From NCBI RefSeq assembly GCF_007673775.1, contig NZ_VEAF01000003.1, positions 186,001 through 250,000 on the forward strand: a stretch of DNA of 64,000 bases. The letters run 5' to 3'. The notes below the pieces were generated by a model. The model ran no database searches and was not told where the DNA came from. It saw only the letters and a list, made by a program, of their open reading frames with translations. The stretch comes from Curtobacterium sp. 9128 (lineage in GTDB: Bacteria > Actinomycetota > Actinomycetes > Actinomycetales > Microbacteriaceae). Position numbers and translations under genes: made by a program. This document shows, one piece after another, positions 37,146 to 45,633 of this stretch (the first letter of the stretch is position 1; each line of letters begins with the position of its first letter).

Positions 37146-38801
37146 TCAGAACCCCCGCTCGCGCAGGATCGCCTCCGCGCTGCCGACCACGTCCTCCCGC
37201 AGCCGCGCCGCACCGGCGGTGCCCGCGTAGTCCCAGATGTCGAACCCCGTGCAGTGCGTGACCGACGCCGGGGCACCGAGCGAGTCCTCGACCGGCGTCG
37301 ACCAGACGTCCCCGGAGCCGACCACGACGAACGTCGGCTCGGCCCCGCGGTACGCGCCGAGGTCCACCAGCCACGGGTACGTGCGGAACGTGTCACGGAC
37401 CTGCAGCAGTCCGATGTTGGTCGAGCTGTACGCGGCGAGCGGTCGCACCGTCCAGTACTGCCCGACCCCGACGACGTCGCGGCCGTCCGCCCAGCGGTCC
37501 AGGCACGACGCCGGGGTGTAGGCTGCGGTCCGGACCGCGCGGAGGGTCGACGGGGCGAGGGCGACGCCGGCGGCGACGACCACGGCCGCCCCGATCGCGA
37601 GCGCGACGCGGACGCCGCGGAGCGGCCGGTGCACCTGGGTGCGGCGGACCGTGGTGCGGACCAGCTCGCAGACCGCGACGAGGGCCGTGAGCGGCGCGAC
37701 GACGACGGGCTCCAGGTACCGCGGGGTGGCCGACCCGGCGACGACGACCCCGATCGACACGGCGACGATCGTCACGAGCGGGAGCACGGACGCCACGAGC
37801 ACGGTGCGCGACGTCCGGACGCGCCAGCCCCAGACGGTGCCGCCGACGCTCAGGAGCACCCCGACGAACATCAGCAGGAGCCCGGCGTCCCCGAGGGCGG
37901 TCCCGGCGCGGACGTCGGTGAGGGACGCGAAGAAGCCGAGTGTCCGACCCGCCAGTTCCGGGTGCACGTAGGTCGACGGGTCCAACGAGACGAACGGCCC
38001 GAGCGGGATCCGGACGAGGTACCCGACGAGGGCGCCGCCGACCACGACCGCCGACAGCCAGAGCGCCGGCCGCCACGGCACCCGCCGGGCGAGCCCGAGG
38101 AGCAGCAGCGTGACGACCACCGGGGCGCCGGACCACGGGACGTAGAGCGGGTTCGACGCCGTCGTGCACGCCGCGACCAGCCCGAGCGTGACCAGCACCA
38201 CGGGCGACGCACGACCGACGCGGATCCCCCGCAGCACGAGCGCAGCGGTGGCGAGGAGCGCCAGCACGACCCCGTAGTAGTACGTCGTGGTGAGCAGGAG
38301 CGAGGCCAGCTCGAGCGAGGTCGCCGTCGCGGTGGACTCGGTGAGGACGAGGAGCGTCAGGAACCCCACCGCGAGCGCGGCCACGGCGATGCGTGCCGAC
38401 CGTCGAGCGGACGGCATGAGCTCGTTCGCGACCGCCCGCAGCAGTGCGTACACCGCCACCATGACCAGCACGCCGTTGAGTGCCAGCGCCTGCTGCGGCG
38501 AGCCGGTGACGAGGGAACAGACCAGGTAGACCGGCAGCTCCGGGAAGAAGAAGAGCGCCGGCGACATCGCCCACTCGAACGGCTGCCCGAGCTGGATCGA
38601 CCGGACGACCATCGGCAGCAGGACCGAGTCGCCGTCGTACCAGAGCAGGGCCACGCGGGCCGTGGCGAGCACGTGCCGCAGCGCGATCACGGCGAGCGTG
38701 ACGGCGACGAGCGCCCCGAGCGCCTCGCGGCCGACCGCGCCGCCCACCCGACGCAGTCGGGCCGTCCCGACGCGGTCGCGCGGCGGTGCATCGAGGGACA
38801 T
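37146..38801 (-). CDS. Polytopic membrane protein, possible GT-C-like glycosyltransferase
   Basis: 551 residues with about ten to eleven TM helices and a soluble C-terminal part of about 130 residues (PASCLDRWADGRDVVGVGQYW ... ). The first extracytoplasmic loop has LLWYDGDSVLLPMVVRSIQLGQPFEWAMSP with an acidic pair, and VYLVCSLVTGSPQQALALNG follows, reminiscent of GT-C enzymes and of Microbacteriaceae proteins of unknown function. No named family is certain. Start 38801 (MSLDAPPRDRV) is chosen because the frame upstream to 38990 runs into pyrE on the other strand. Followed 106 bp on by the divergent pyrE. Confidence 0.75.
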   Translation of the reverse strand: MSLDAPPRDRVGTARLRRVGGAVGREALGALVAVTLAVIALRHVLATARVALLWYDGDSVLLPMVVRSIQLGQPFEWAMSPALFFFPELPVYLVCSLVTGSPQQALALNGVLVMVAVYALLRAVANELMPSARRSARIAVAALAVGFLTLLVLTESTATATSLELASLLLTTTYYYGVVLALLATAALVLRGIRVGRASPVVLVTLGLVAACTTASNPLYVPWSGAPVVVTLLLLGLARRVPWRPALWLSAVVVGGALVGYLVRIPLGPFVSLDPSTYVHPELAGRTLGFFASLTDVRAGTALGDAGLLLMFVGVLLSVGGTVWGWRVRTSRTVLVASVLPLVTIVAVSIGVVVAGSATPRYLEPVVVAPLTALVAVCELVRTTVRRTQVHRPLRGVRVALAIGAAVVVAAGVALAPSTLRAVRTAAYTPASCLDRWADGRDVVGVGQYWTVRPLAAYSSTNIGLLQVRDTFRTYPWLVDLGAYRGAEPTFVVVGSGDVWSTPVEDSLGAPASVTHCTGFDIWDYAGTAGAARLREDVVGSAEAILRERGF

Positions 38802-38907
38802 ACCCGGAGCGTACCGACGCCGACCCGGCGTGAGCGGCGAGGTCGCCTGATCGTCCACGCAGACTGGATGAGCGCCGCGGGGCCTCGACCGGCTACCCTT
38901 GAGCGCT

Positions 38908-39459
38908 GTGACGGACGCGCGCGAGCAGTTGATCGACCACATCACGGCCGAGGCCGTGTTCCACGGCGACTTCACGCTGACCAGCGGCAAGAAGGCGACG
39001 TACTACATCGACCTCCGCAAGGTCAGCCTGGACCACCGCGTCGCCCCGCTCATCGGGCAGGTCATGACCGACCTCATCGCCCAGGTCCCCGACGTCTCCG
39101 CGGTCGGCGGCCTGACCATGGGCGCCGACCCGATCGCGAGTGCGGTCCTGCACCAGGCCGCGGCGCGTGGCGGCACGTACGACGCCTTCGTCGTCCGCAA
39201 GGAGCCGAAGGACCACGGCCGCGGCAAGCAGGTGGAGGGCCCCGACCTCCGCGGCAAGCGCGTCGTCGTCCTCGAGGACACCTCCACCACCGGTGGATCG
39301 CCGCTCAAGGCAGCGGAGGCGCTCGAGCGCGAGGGCGCGATCGTCGCGGCCGTCGCCGTGGTCGTCGACCGCGACACCGGCGCGAAGGAGAAGATCGAGG
39401 CCGCCGGGTACCCGTACTTCGCCGCGATCGGCCTGGCCGACCTGGGGTTGTCCGCGTGA
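38908..39459 (+). CDS. pyrE: Orotate phosphoribosyltransferase
   Basis: Makes OMP from orotate and PRPP in pyrimidine synthesis. 183 residues: FTLTSGKKATYYIDLRKVSLD, GGLTMGADPIASAVLHQAA, RKEPKDHGRGKQVEG flexible loop, and the PRPP motif RVVVLEDTSTTGGSPLKAAE. GTG 38908 lies about 9 nt after TACCCT (38894-38899), so the mRNA is probably leaderless; TTG 38899 is less likely. Confidence 0.95.
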   Translation: MTDAREQLIDHITAEAVFHGDFTLTSGKKATYYIDLRKVSLDHRVAPLIGQVMTDLIAQVPDVSAVGGLTMGADPIASAVLHQAAARGGTYDAFVVRKEPKDHGRGKQVEGPDLRGKRVVVLEDTSTTGGSPLKAAEALEREGAIVAAVAVVVDRDTGAKEKIEAAGYPYFAAIGLADLGLSA

Positions 39460-41864
39460 CCGAGGAGCGTCCGGACGGCGCGCACGAGCCCGACCAGACC
39501 GGCGGTCCCGACAGCGGGAGCGACGGACTGGAGGCTCGTCCCGCGTCCGCCCCGGACGCTCGGTTCCCGGGGCTCCGCAGTGCCGCCGACATCTTCGGTG
39601 CTCCGAGGAAGCCCGACGAGTGGCCCTCCCGCCGCGAGCGGCGGGAGGCCGAACGCGCCGCCGCCGAGACCGGCGCACCGCTGCCGGAGCCGTTCGTCCC
39701 CGACGAGCAGGCCCCGGTGCCGCCGGCGCCGGACGCGGAGTCGCCGGTGGCGGACGCAGCGTCGCCCCGCCCGGACGCGCAATCGTCCCGCCCGGACGCG
39801 CAATCGTCCCGCCCTGACGCGACGACGCCGCCTGCGTCGATGCCCGCACCGCCGCCCGCACGGCCGACCCCGCAGGACGACGGTGCCACGCAGGCGATCT
39901 CGATGCCCGAGGAGCTCGCTGCGCCGTCCCGTCCGGCGCCGCCCACGTCCGACCCCGACCGCTCGCTGCTCGGGTCCCGCATCCCACCGGCATCGGCCGT
40001 CCCGCCGAACTCCACCGCGCCGCACCCGAGCTCGATCCAGCTGCCCACGGCGCAGGCGCACCGCGACCAGCGTGCCGCCGAGACCCGGGCGATCGAGGAC
40101 GAGCGTCGCCGCCTCGACCCGCGCGGCGAGGGGCGCGACGACGTCGACTGGCTCGGCCGCGCCACCGGGTCCACGCCGACCAGGAACGACGCCGCTCCCT
40201 CGCAGCCGGTCGGTGTCGAGGGCGTGCTCCCGTCGAGCACCGAACCCCCGAGCTTCACGGACCTGCTCCGTGTCCAGGGCGGCGACCTCCAGGGCCGTCC
40301 GGCGCCGGCGCGTCCGTTCGACTGGGCGGTGCACGACGACGAGACCGGCGAGGTCCCGACGACGCTGACCAGCGACTCGTTCGACACCACCGCGCTCGGC
40401 GCCGGGGCGTGGCACATCGCGGACGACGACGAGGCCGACGTGGTGTCCGACGAGCTGCCCGTGGCGAGCATCGCGGACACGACGGCCGACACCACGGCCG
40501 ATGCCCCGACGACCGCGCTGCCGGTCCCGGAGACGGTCGACGCCGCCGACGGCGCGAGCTGGTCCCTGGCCGACGAGGCCGCCAGGACCGGCGAGGTGTT
40601 CCCCGGCGACACGATGGACGACCCGGCTGACGACACCGCCGGGCACGGCGACGCCGGCCGCACCGACGCTCCGGTGGTCGACGAGACGCCGGCGCCGCGG
40701 GACGTGGACGCCCCGACCACCGCGTTCGACGCCCCGGTCGCAGCGGCAGCGACCTCGGCGGCGACTCCGGCACCGACCCCGTGGTGGGCCGAGCCCGAGT
40801 CGACGGTCCCGCCGGCGGTGCCGCCCCTCGTCGAGCCGGCAGCGCCGGCCGAGCACGGTTCCCCGGAGCACCTGCCGCCGGCGGTCGGCCCGGACTTCGA
40901 GGCGCTGCTCGGCGGCCACGACGACCACGACGAGTGGACGCCGGCGCCGGCGACCGATGCCGCGCCGGTCCTCCCGCGCTCGGCTCCGGAGGACCTCGAC
41001 CAGTCCGAGTGGCACGGTCGCGAGACGAGCGACACGAGCGTCATCAAGGACCTCTTCGGCACCCAGGCCGTCGACCAGCTCGGCTCGAGCGGCTACGACC
41101 CGAACGACACCGGCACACGGATGATGCCCGCGTCGGCGATGCCGGCGCACACCCCCGCGGCGGGACGGGCTCCGTCCGCGGCCGGAGGACCCGTCGGAAG
41201 CACCTCCGACCGGGGCGGCCTGATCAACGACGGCTTCGCGCGCCTGCGTGGTCAGGGCACCCGTGGCAAGCAGCTGCTGTTCGGCGGCGCGATCGCGATC
41301 ATCGTCGTGATGCTCGTCGCCGTCTTCCTGCTGACACGGTGGATCATCGGCAACAACATCGAGGAGAAGACCGTCCCGCCGACGAAGTCGCCCGCTGCGG
41401 CATCGGCGCAGGTCAGCACCGAGCCGTCGGCCGGACCCTCGGCGCCCGTCACGGCCGCGGCAGCGCCGACGATCACGTTCGCCTCGTCACCCGCGGCACC
41501 GGGGCAGCACCCCTGGTACGAGCTCGCGGGCGGGGAGTGCCTGACGCCGTTCGACAGTGCCTGGGCGCAGGAGTTCACCGTCGTGGACTGCGGCACCGAG
41601 CACACCGCACAGCTCACCGCACGCGGCACGATCGAGGGCGACACGTTCCCCGGCGCGGAGGCCGTGCAGACCCAGGCGGCGACCCAGTGCCAGTCCGCCG
41701 CCGGACTCGACCTGACCGGCGCCGCGAAGTACGGCGACGTCCAGGTGCAGGGCGTGTACCCGCCCGACCAGGCCTCGTGGGACCAGGGCGACCGCTTCTG
41801 GTCGTGCTTCGTCACCCGCTCCGGCGGCGGCGCGCTGACGGGTTCGCTCGCCCCGACGGCGTAG
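39456..41864 (+). CDS. Large membrane protein with C-terminal septum-formation domain
   Basis: 802 residues, coupled to pyrE by a 4-nt overlap (GTGA). N-terminal 600 residues are Pro/Ala/Asp/Thr-rich and probably disordered, beginning with a conserved-looking RFPGLRSAADIFGAPRKPDEWPSRRERRE stretch (part shown). A single TM follows (LLFGGAIAIIVVMLVAVFLLTRW), then an extracellular domain with spaced cysteines (GGECLTPFD, VVDCGTEH, ATQCQSAAGL, WSCFVT) matching the septum-formation family. Probably links a cytoplasmic scaffold to the envelope at division. Short SRPDAQS repeats lie at about 39761-39825, and a copy of the dispersed GGACTGGAGGCTCG motif is within codons at 39525. Confidence 0.78.
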   Translation: MTEERPDGAHEPDQTGGPDSGSDGLEARPASAPDARFPGLRSAADIFGAPRKPDEWPSRRERREAERAAAETGAPLPEPFVPDEQAPVPPAPDAESPVADAASPRPDAQSSRPDAQSSRPDATTPPASMPAPPPARPTPQDDGATQAISMPEELAAPSRPAPPTSDPDRSLLGSRIPPASAVPPNSTAPHPSSIQLPTAQAHRDQRAAETRAIEDERRRLDPRGEGRDDVDWLGRATGSTPTRNDAAPSQPVGVEGVLPSSTEPPSFTDLLRVQGGDLQGRPAPARPFDWAVHDDETGEVPTTLTSDSFDTTALGAGAWHIADDDEADVVSDELPVASIADTTADTTADAPTTALPVPETVDAADGASWSLADEAARTGEVFPGDTMDDPADDTAGHGDAGRTDAPVVDETPAPRDVDAPTTAFDAPVAAAATSAATPAPTPWWAEPESTVPPAVPPLVEPAAPAEHGSPEHLPPAVGPDFEALLGGHDDHDEWTPAPATDAAPVLPRSAPEDLDQSEWHGRETSDTSVIKDLFGTQAVDQLGSSGYDPNDTGTRMMPASAMPAHTPAAGRAPSAAGGPVGSTSDRGGLINDGFARLRGQGTRGKQLLFGGAIAIIVVMLVAVFLLTRWIIGNNIEEKTVPPTKSPAAASAQVSTEPSAGPSAPVTAAAAPTITFASSPAAPGQHPWYELAGGECLTPFDSAWAQEFTVVDCGTEHTAQLTARGTIEGDTFPGAEAVQTQAATQCQSAAGLDLTGAAKYGDVQVQGVYPPDQASWDQGDRFWSCFVTRSGGGALTGSLAPTA

Positions 41865-41950
41865 CGCACCCGCGCGCCGCCCCACCCGCGCCGCCCCACC
41901 CGCGCGGAGCCTCGTCCGCGCGCCGCTCCGTTCGCGCAGAGTCGACGCAG

Positions 41951-41990
41951 AACGACGGGGTCGCTGTCGTACGACAACGACCCCGTCGTT
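41951..41990. terminator. Bidirectional terminator between convergent genes
   Basis: 13-bp stem (41951-41963 with 41978-41990); the loop itself is the palindrome TGTCGTACGACA, so the whole 40-nt element can pair almost fully. GTCGAC occurs on both flanks. Confidence 0.85.
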
Positions 41991-42025
41991 CCGAGTCGAC
42001 CCTCAAGGGGTGGAGGGCCCGACCC

Positions 42026-42973
42026 CTACGCGTGGACCTTCGACGACACCTCGTCGAGCGTCACCAGCTCGTCGTCCGTGAGCTCGAGCTCCGCCGACGC
42101 GACGAGTGCCGGCAGCTGCTCGGTGTTCCGTGCCGACGCGATCGGCGCCACGACGTCCGGCTGGGCCTGCAGCCACGCGAGCGCGACCGTGGCGATCTCG
42201 GCGTCGTGCGCGGCGGCGATCTCCGACAGCGCGTCGACGACGGCGAGTCCGGCGTCCGAGAAGTACCCGCTCACCTGGCCCTCGCGGTCCTTCCCGGCGA
42301 AGTCCTCCTTCGTCCGGTACTTCCCCGTCAGGAACCCGGCGGCCAGGGCGAAGTACGGCACGACGCCGAGGTGCTCCGACGCCGCGAGCGGTGCGATGTC
42401 CGTCTCGTAGGGCTGCCGCGTCACGAGGTTGAAGTGCGGCTGGATCGCGACGGGCAGCGCCAGGTCGTTCTCCTTCGCGATGCGGATCCACTCCGCGGCG
42501 CGGTCCTTCGAGTAGTTCGAGATCGCCGTGTACCGGACGATGCCGTCGCGCACGAGCTGGTCGAACGCGCGGACGGTCTCCTCGAGTGGGGTGTCCTGGT
42601 CGTCGAAGTGCGCGTAGTAGAGGTCGATGCGATCCGTGCCGAGGCGCTGCAGGCTGGCACGTGCGGCCTTCGCGACGGTCTCGGCGCCGAGGCCCTGGAA
42701 CGCCGGGTGCTGCGAGCCCTTCGTGGCGATCACCACGTCGTCGCGCTTGCCGGACTTCGCCAACCACGAGCCGATGACGGTCTCGGACTCGCCGCCGGAG
42801 TTGCCCGGCGCCCAGGCCGAGTAGACGTCGGCGGTGTCGATGAAGTCGCCGCCGGCACCGGTGTAGGCGTCGAGCACCTGGTGCGAGGTGGCCTCGTCGG
42901 CCGTCCAGCCGAAGACGTTGCCGCCGAGGGCGAGGGGGAAAACGGTGAGGTCGCTTGATCCGATGCGGGGCAT
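42026..42973 (-). CDS. Aldo/keto reductase
   Basis: 315-residue NADPH-dependent oxidoreductase of the AKR superfamily (general stress/YhdN-like). LALGGNVFGWTADE, catalytic Asp and Tyr in FIDTADVYSAW, Lys in VVIATKG, His in YYAHFDDQDTP, and the C-terminal cofactor loop PIASARNTEQL. Divergent from the HEAT-repeat gene. Confidence 0.93.
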   Translation of the reverse strand: MPRIGSSDLTVFPLALGGNVFGWTADEATSHQVLDAYTGAGGDFIDTADVYSAWAPGNSGGESETVIGSWLAKSGKRDDVVIATKGSQHPAFQGLGAETVAKAARASLQRLGTDRIDLYYAHFDDQDTPLEETVRAFDQLVRDGIVRYTAISNYSKDRAAEWIRIAKENDLALPVAIQPHFNLVTRQPYETDIAPLAASEHLGVVPYFALAAGFLTGKYRTKEDFAGKDREGQVSGYFSDAGLAVVDALSEIAAAHDAEIATVALAWLQAQPDVVAPIASARNTEQLPALVASAELELTDDELVTLDEVSSKVHA

Positions 42974-43064
42974 GGGGGTCCTTTCGTGGTGGAACGATCC
43001 GACCTGTCCACGCTAGGCCGGTGCGCTTGACAACGTCGTCATGCTCGACTGTGGTGGAGGGGAC

Positions 43065-43709
43065 ATGCCGACGCTCGCCTCGTACCTCGCCGATCCCCGA
43101 CCGATGGTGCGGCTGCGTGCCGTGATGGCCGCCGGTACCGAGCCGTCGCCGGACGAGCTCGAGCTCCTCGTCGAGCAGTGCGCTGTCGAGCCGGACCTGC
43201 AGGTGCGGGAGATGCTCACGTGGGCGCTCATCCGCCTCCCGGCCGAGGTCGTCGTGCCGCGACTGCTCCGGGAGCTCGACCGGCCGGAGCCGCAGGCACG
43301 CAGCCAAGCACTACACACCCTGTCGAAGCTGCACGACTCCGCCGTGTACCCGCAGGTCGCCGAGCGGCTCACCGACATCGACCCCGGCGTCGTCCGGACG
43401 GCCTGGCGCGCAGCCGTGGTGCTCGCGCCGGCGGAGGACCGTCCCGACCTCGCCCGCACGCTCGCCGTGCAGCTCGGCCACGGGGACCGCGAGACCCGCC
43501 TTGCCCTGAGCCGCGCGCTCGTCGGGCTGGGTGCCGAGACGATCGCGCCGGTGCTCGCCGCGGCCGCCACGCACCGCACCGAGGCCGTCCGCGAGCACGC
43601 CGCCGACACGGAGCGGCTGCTGCACGACCCGGACGCCGGGTCGGCGCTGGCGCGCGAGCGCGCCCGACGCGAGGTCGCGCTCGGCCGCACCCGCTCCGCC
43701 AAGGGCTGA
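43065..43709 (+). CDS. HEAT-repeat protein
   Basis: 214-residue all-helical repeat protein (RLRAVMAAGTEPSPDELELLVEQCAVEPDLQVREMLTWALIRL in part; QARSQALHTLSKLHDSAVYPQVAERLTD; HGDRETRLALSRALVGLGAETIAPVL). Acts presumably as a binding scaffold; no catalytic domain. ATG 43065 is preferred over 43041 because GGAGG at 43056-43060 fits it and the promoter (TTGACA at 43027) would start transcription downstream of 43041. Confidence 0.82.
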   Translation: MPTLASYLADPRPMVRLRAVMAAGTEPSPDELELLVEQCAVEPDLQVREMLTWALIRLPAEVVVPRLLRELDRPEPQARSQALHTLSKLHDSAVYPQVAERLTDIDPGVVRTAWRAAVVLAPAEDRPDLARTLAVQLGHGDRETRLALSRALVGLGAETIAPVLAAAATHRTEAVREHAADTERLLHDPDAGSALARERARREVALGRTRSAKG

Positions 43710-43785
43710 CGCGACCGTCCGGCGCAGCCGGACGACAGATGCGCAGGCGGGCGCGTGCGCAGACGTCGCTGCGGTGCGCACGGTG

Positions 43786-43829
43786 CGGACGGGAGGCCCG
43801 TGGCGGGGCCGACCCGAGCCTCCAGTCCG
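43786..43829 (+). terminator. Terminator after the HEAT gene
   Basis: 12-bp arms (43786-43797 and 43818-43829) with one mismatch; right arm contains CGAGCCTCCAGTCC, the dispersed repeat motif. The 393-bp gap 43710-44102 is otherwise taken up by this hairpin and the riboswitch. Confidence 0.7.
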
Positions 43830-43932
43830 GTGCCGCGCGGTTCCGGGGCGGACGCACCAGTCCTCGGATTCGGGTCGCCGAACAGGGCGGATCGGCTTGC
43901 GCGTGCGGATCGGAGCGCGCCACAGTGGGTGT

Positions 43933-44063
43933 CGAAGGGGAGTAGCTCCCAGCGCGCGCATCGACACACTGGCCATCAGGACGATCGGCCCGGTGCGCCA
44001 CCCCGACCGGTCCCACGCCGGTCCGGGCGAGCGAGACCTTCGGCCGTTCCGCCATGGCCGAAG
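43933..44063 (+). promoter_or_regulatory. yybP-ykoY (Mn2+) riboswitch with overlapping downstream hairpin
   Basis: The 5' strand GAAGGGGAGTAGC and the 3' strand GCGAGCGAGACCTTC are the conserved ends of the manganese-sensing yybP-ykoY motif. Helix P1 pairs CGAAGG (43933-43938) with CCTTCG (44037-44042). The next hairpin pairs CTTCGGCC (44038-44045) with GGCCGAAG (44056-44063) and shares bases with P1, so the two are mutually exclusive, as expected of an expression platform. The start codon of the cation exchanger is 40 nt further on, with GAGGAC as ribosome site. Confidence 0.85.
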
Positions 44064-44102
44064 CGCTCCCGAGCCGCGTCATGGCTCGACCACGAGGACA
44101 CC

Positions 44103-45437
44103 ATGACGAACACCCTGACCCCCGCACCGGCAGCTCCGCCGGCAGCGCGGATGAGCGCCAGTGCCTGGGGACGCATCGCGATCTGCATCGCGATCGCCCT
44201 CCCCGCCGTGGTCTTCCGCATCGGTGGCCTCGCACCGAGCCCCGTCGTCGACCTGCTCGTCTTCGGTGCCGCGGTCGTCGCGGCGTCGTTCCTGCTCGCC
44301 TGGGCCGCCGAGGCCGCACAGAAGGACATCTCCGGCGCGCTCGCCATCGCGATCCTCGCGCTCATCGCCGTGCTGCCCGAGTACGCCGTCGACCTGTACT
44401 ACGCGTTCCGGTCCGGCCACGACCCGTCGTACGAGCAGTTCGCGGCGGCGAACATGACCGGCTCGAACCGGCTGCTGCTCGGGTTCGGCTGGCCTCTCGT
44501 CGTGGTCATCTCGTTGCTCGTCGCGCGGCGGTTCGTCCGCGCCGGGTCGATGCCGCCCGTCGCGACGAAGGTGCTCCAGCTCGAGCGGTCGTCGCGTCTG
44601 GACATCGGCTTCCTGGCGCTGCTGGCGCTCGTCGCGTTCCTCATCCCGCTGATGGGTTCCATCCCGATGTGGTTCGGGTTCGTGCTGCTCGCCGCGTTCG
44701 TCGCGTACCTCTGGCGGGCGTCGAAGGTGTCCGACGACCCGGACGACGACGACGAGGAGCTCGTCGGCATGGCGGGCAACATCGCGTCGATGCCGCAGCG
44801 TGCACGCCGGTGGACGATCGTGGCGCTGTTCGTCGTCGCGGCGGCCGTCATCCTGTCGTCGGCGGAGCCCTTCGCGGACGCCCTCGTCGAGTCCGGGAGG
44901 GCCCTCGGGATCGACAGCTACTTCCTCGTGCAGTGGCTCGCGCCGCTCGCGACCGAGGCGCCGGAGTTCATCGTCGCGGCGCTGTTCGCGCTCCGGGGCA
45001 TGGGCGGCGCGGCGATCGGTACGCTCATCGCGTCGAAGGTCAACCAGTGGTCGCTGCTCGTCGGGTCGCTGCCGATCGCGCACGTGCTCGGTGGGGGCAC
45101 CACGGGCGGGCTGCCGCTCGACTCCCGGCAGGTCGAGGAGTTCATGCTGACCGCGTCGCAGACCCTGCTCGGGGTGGCGATCATCATCGCGCTGCGCTTC
45201 CACCGCTGGTCGGCGATCGCGCTCGCGGCGCTGTTCGCGGTGCAGTTCCTCGTGACGGACACGAGCGGGCGGTGGGTGTTGAGCGTCGTGCACCTCGTCG
45301 CGGCCCTCGTGGTGTTCTGGATCAACCGGCGGGACATCCTCCCGACGCTCGCGGCCCCGTTCCGCCGGGCGTCGTCCGAGGTTCCGGTCGAGCGTTCGGT
45401 CGTGGGTCCCGTCGAGCGTCCCGTCGAGGTTCCGTAG
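44103..45437 (+). CDS. CaCA-family cation antiporter, probable Mn2+/Ca2+ exporter
   Basis: 444-residue cation:proton or sodium exchanger with about eleven TM helices. The two alpha-repeats carry the metal-binding acids: ALIAVLPEYAVDLYYAFRSG and LAPLATEAPEFIVAALFALRG. An acidic cytoplasmic loop (SDDPDDDDEELVG) between the halves is a possible metal sensor. The manganese riboswitch in its leader and the MntR-like gene downstream suggest Mn2+ export. The last codons (GVERPVEVP region) run into a CGAGGTTCC repeat, so the C-terminus is repeat-derived. Confidence 0.88.
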   Translation: MTNTLTPAPAAPPAARMSASAWGRIAICIAIALPAVVFRIGGLAPSPVVDLLVFGAAVVAASFLLAWAAEAAQKDISGALAIAILALIAVLPEYAVDLYYAFRSGHDPSYEQFAAANMTGSNRLLLGFGWPLVVVISLLVARRFVRAGSMPPVATKVLQLERSSRLDIGFLALLALVAFLIPLMGSIPMWFGFVLLAAFVAYLWRASKVSDDPDDDDEELVGMAGNIASMPQRARRWTIVALFVVAAAVILSSAEPFADALVESGRALGIDSYFLVQWLAPLATEAPEFIVAALFALRGMGGAAIGTLIASKVNQWSLLVGSLPIAHVLGGGTTGGLPLDSRQVEEFMLTASQTLLGVAIIIALRFHRWSAIALAALFAVQFLVTDTSGRWVLSVVHLVAALVVFWINRRDILPTLAAPFRRASSEVPVERSVVGPVERPVEVP

Positions 45438-45512
45438 TTAAGGCATCTCGGCGGGGCTGCAGCGCGAGTCGTGGAACCTCCGCGGACCTGAGCGGCGAGT
45501 TGTGGAACCTCG
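45425..45512. repeat. CGAGGTTCC repeat cluster, locus 3
   Basis: Full unit at 45425-45450 (CGAGGTTCCG-N6-AGGCATCTCG) supplies the stop codon of the exchanger gene; inverted copies CGAGTCGTGGAACCTC (45465) and CGAGTTGTGGAACCTCG (45496) follow. The inverted arrangement could form a long hairpin and act as a terminator. Confidence 0.75.
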
Positions 45513-45519
45513 AGAGGCG

Positions 45520-45575
45520 ACCAGGCAGCGCGGGACCAGGCAGCGCGGGACCAGGCGCGGGACCAGGCAGCGCGG
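45520..45575. repeat. 15-bp tandem repeat CCAGGCAGCGCGGGA
   Basis: About four units, one shortened to 12 bp, directly after repeat locus 3 and before the end of the convergent MntR-like gene. GC-rich, non-coding. Confidence 0.75.
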
Positions 45576-45633
45576 GGCCACGGCGGCGCGGCAGCGCGGG
45601 GCCCGGCGGCACCGCGGGCAGCGCTCCCGAGCG

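Noticed and set aside
35400-39455. Long in-frame extension ahead of the septum-formation gene (total 2154 codons)
   Set aside because: It runs through the M23, membrane-protein and pyrE genes in other frames, with no motifs; the 4-nt overlap start at 39456 is the natural one.
41940-42000. Palindrome with flanking GTCGAC considered as an attachment site
   Set aside because: It sits between convergent genes with no integrase nearby and is better explained as a bidirectional terminator.
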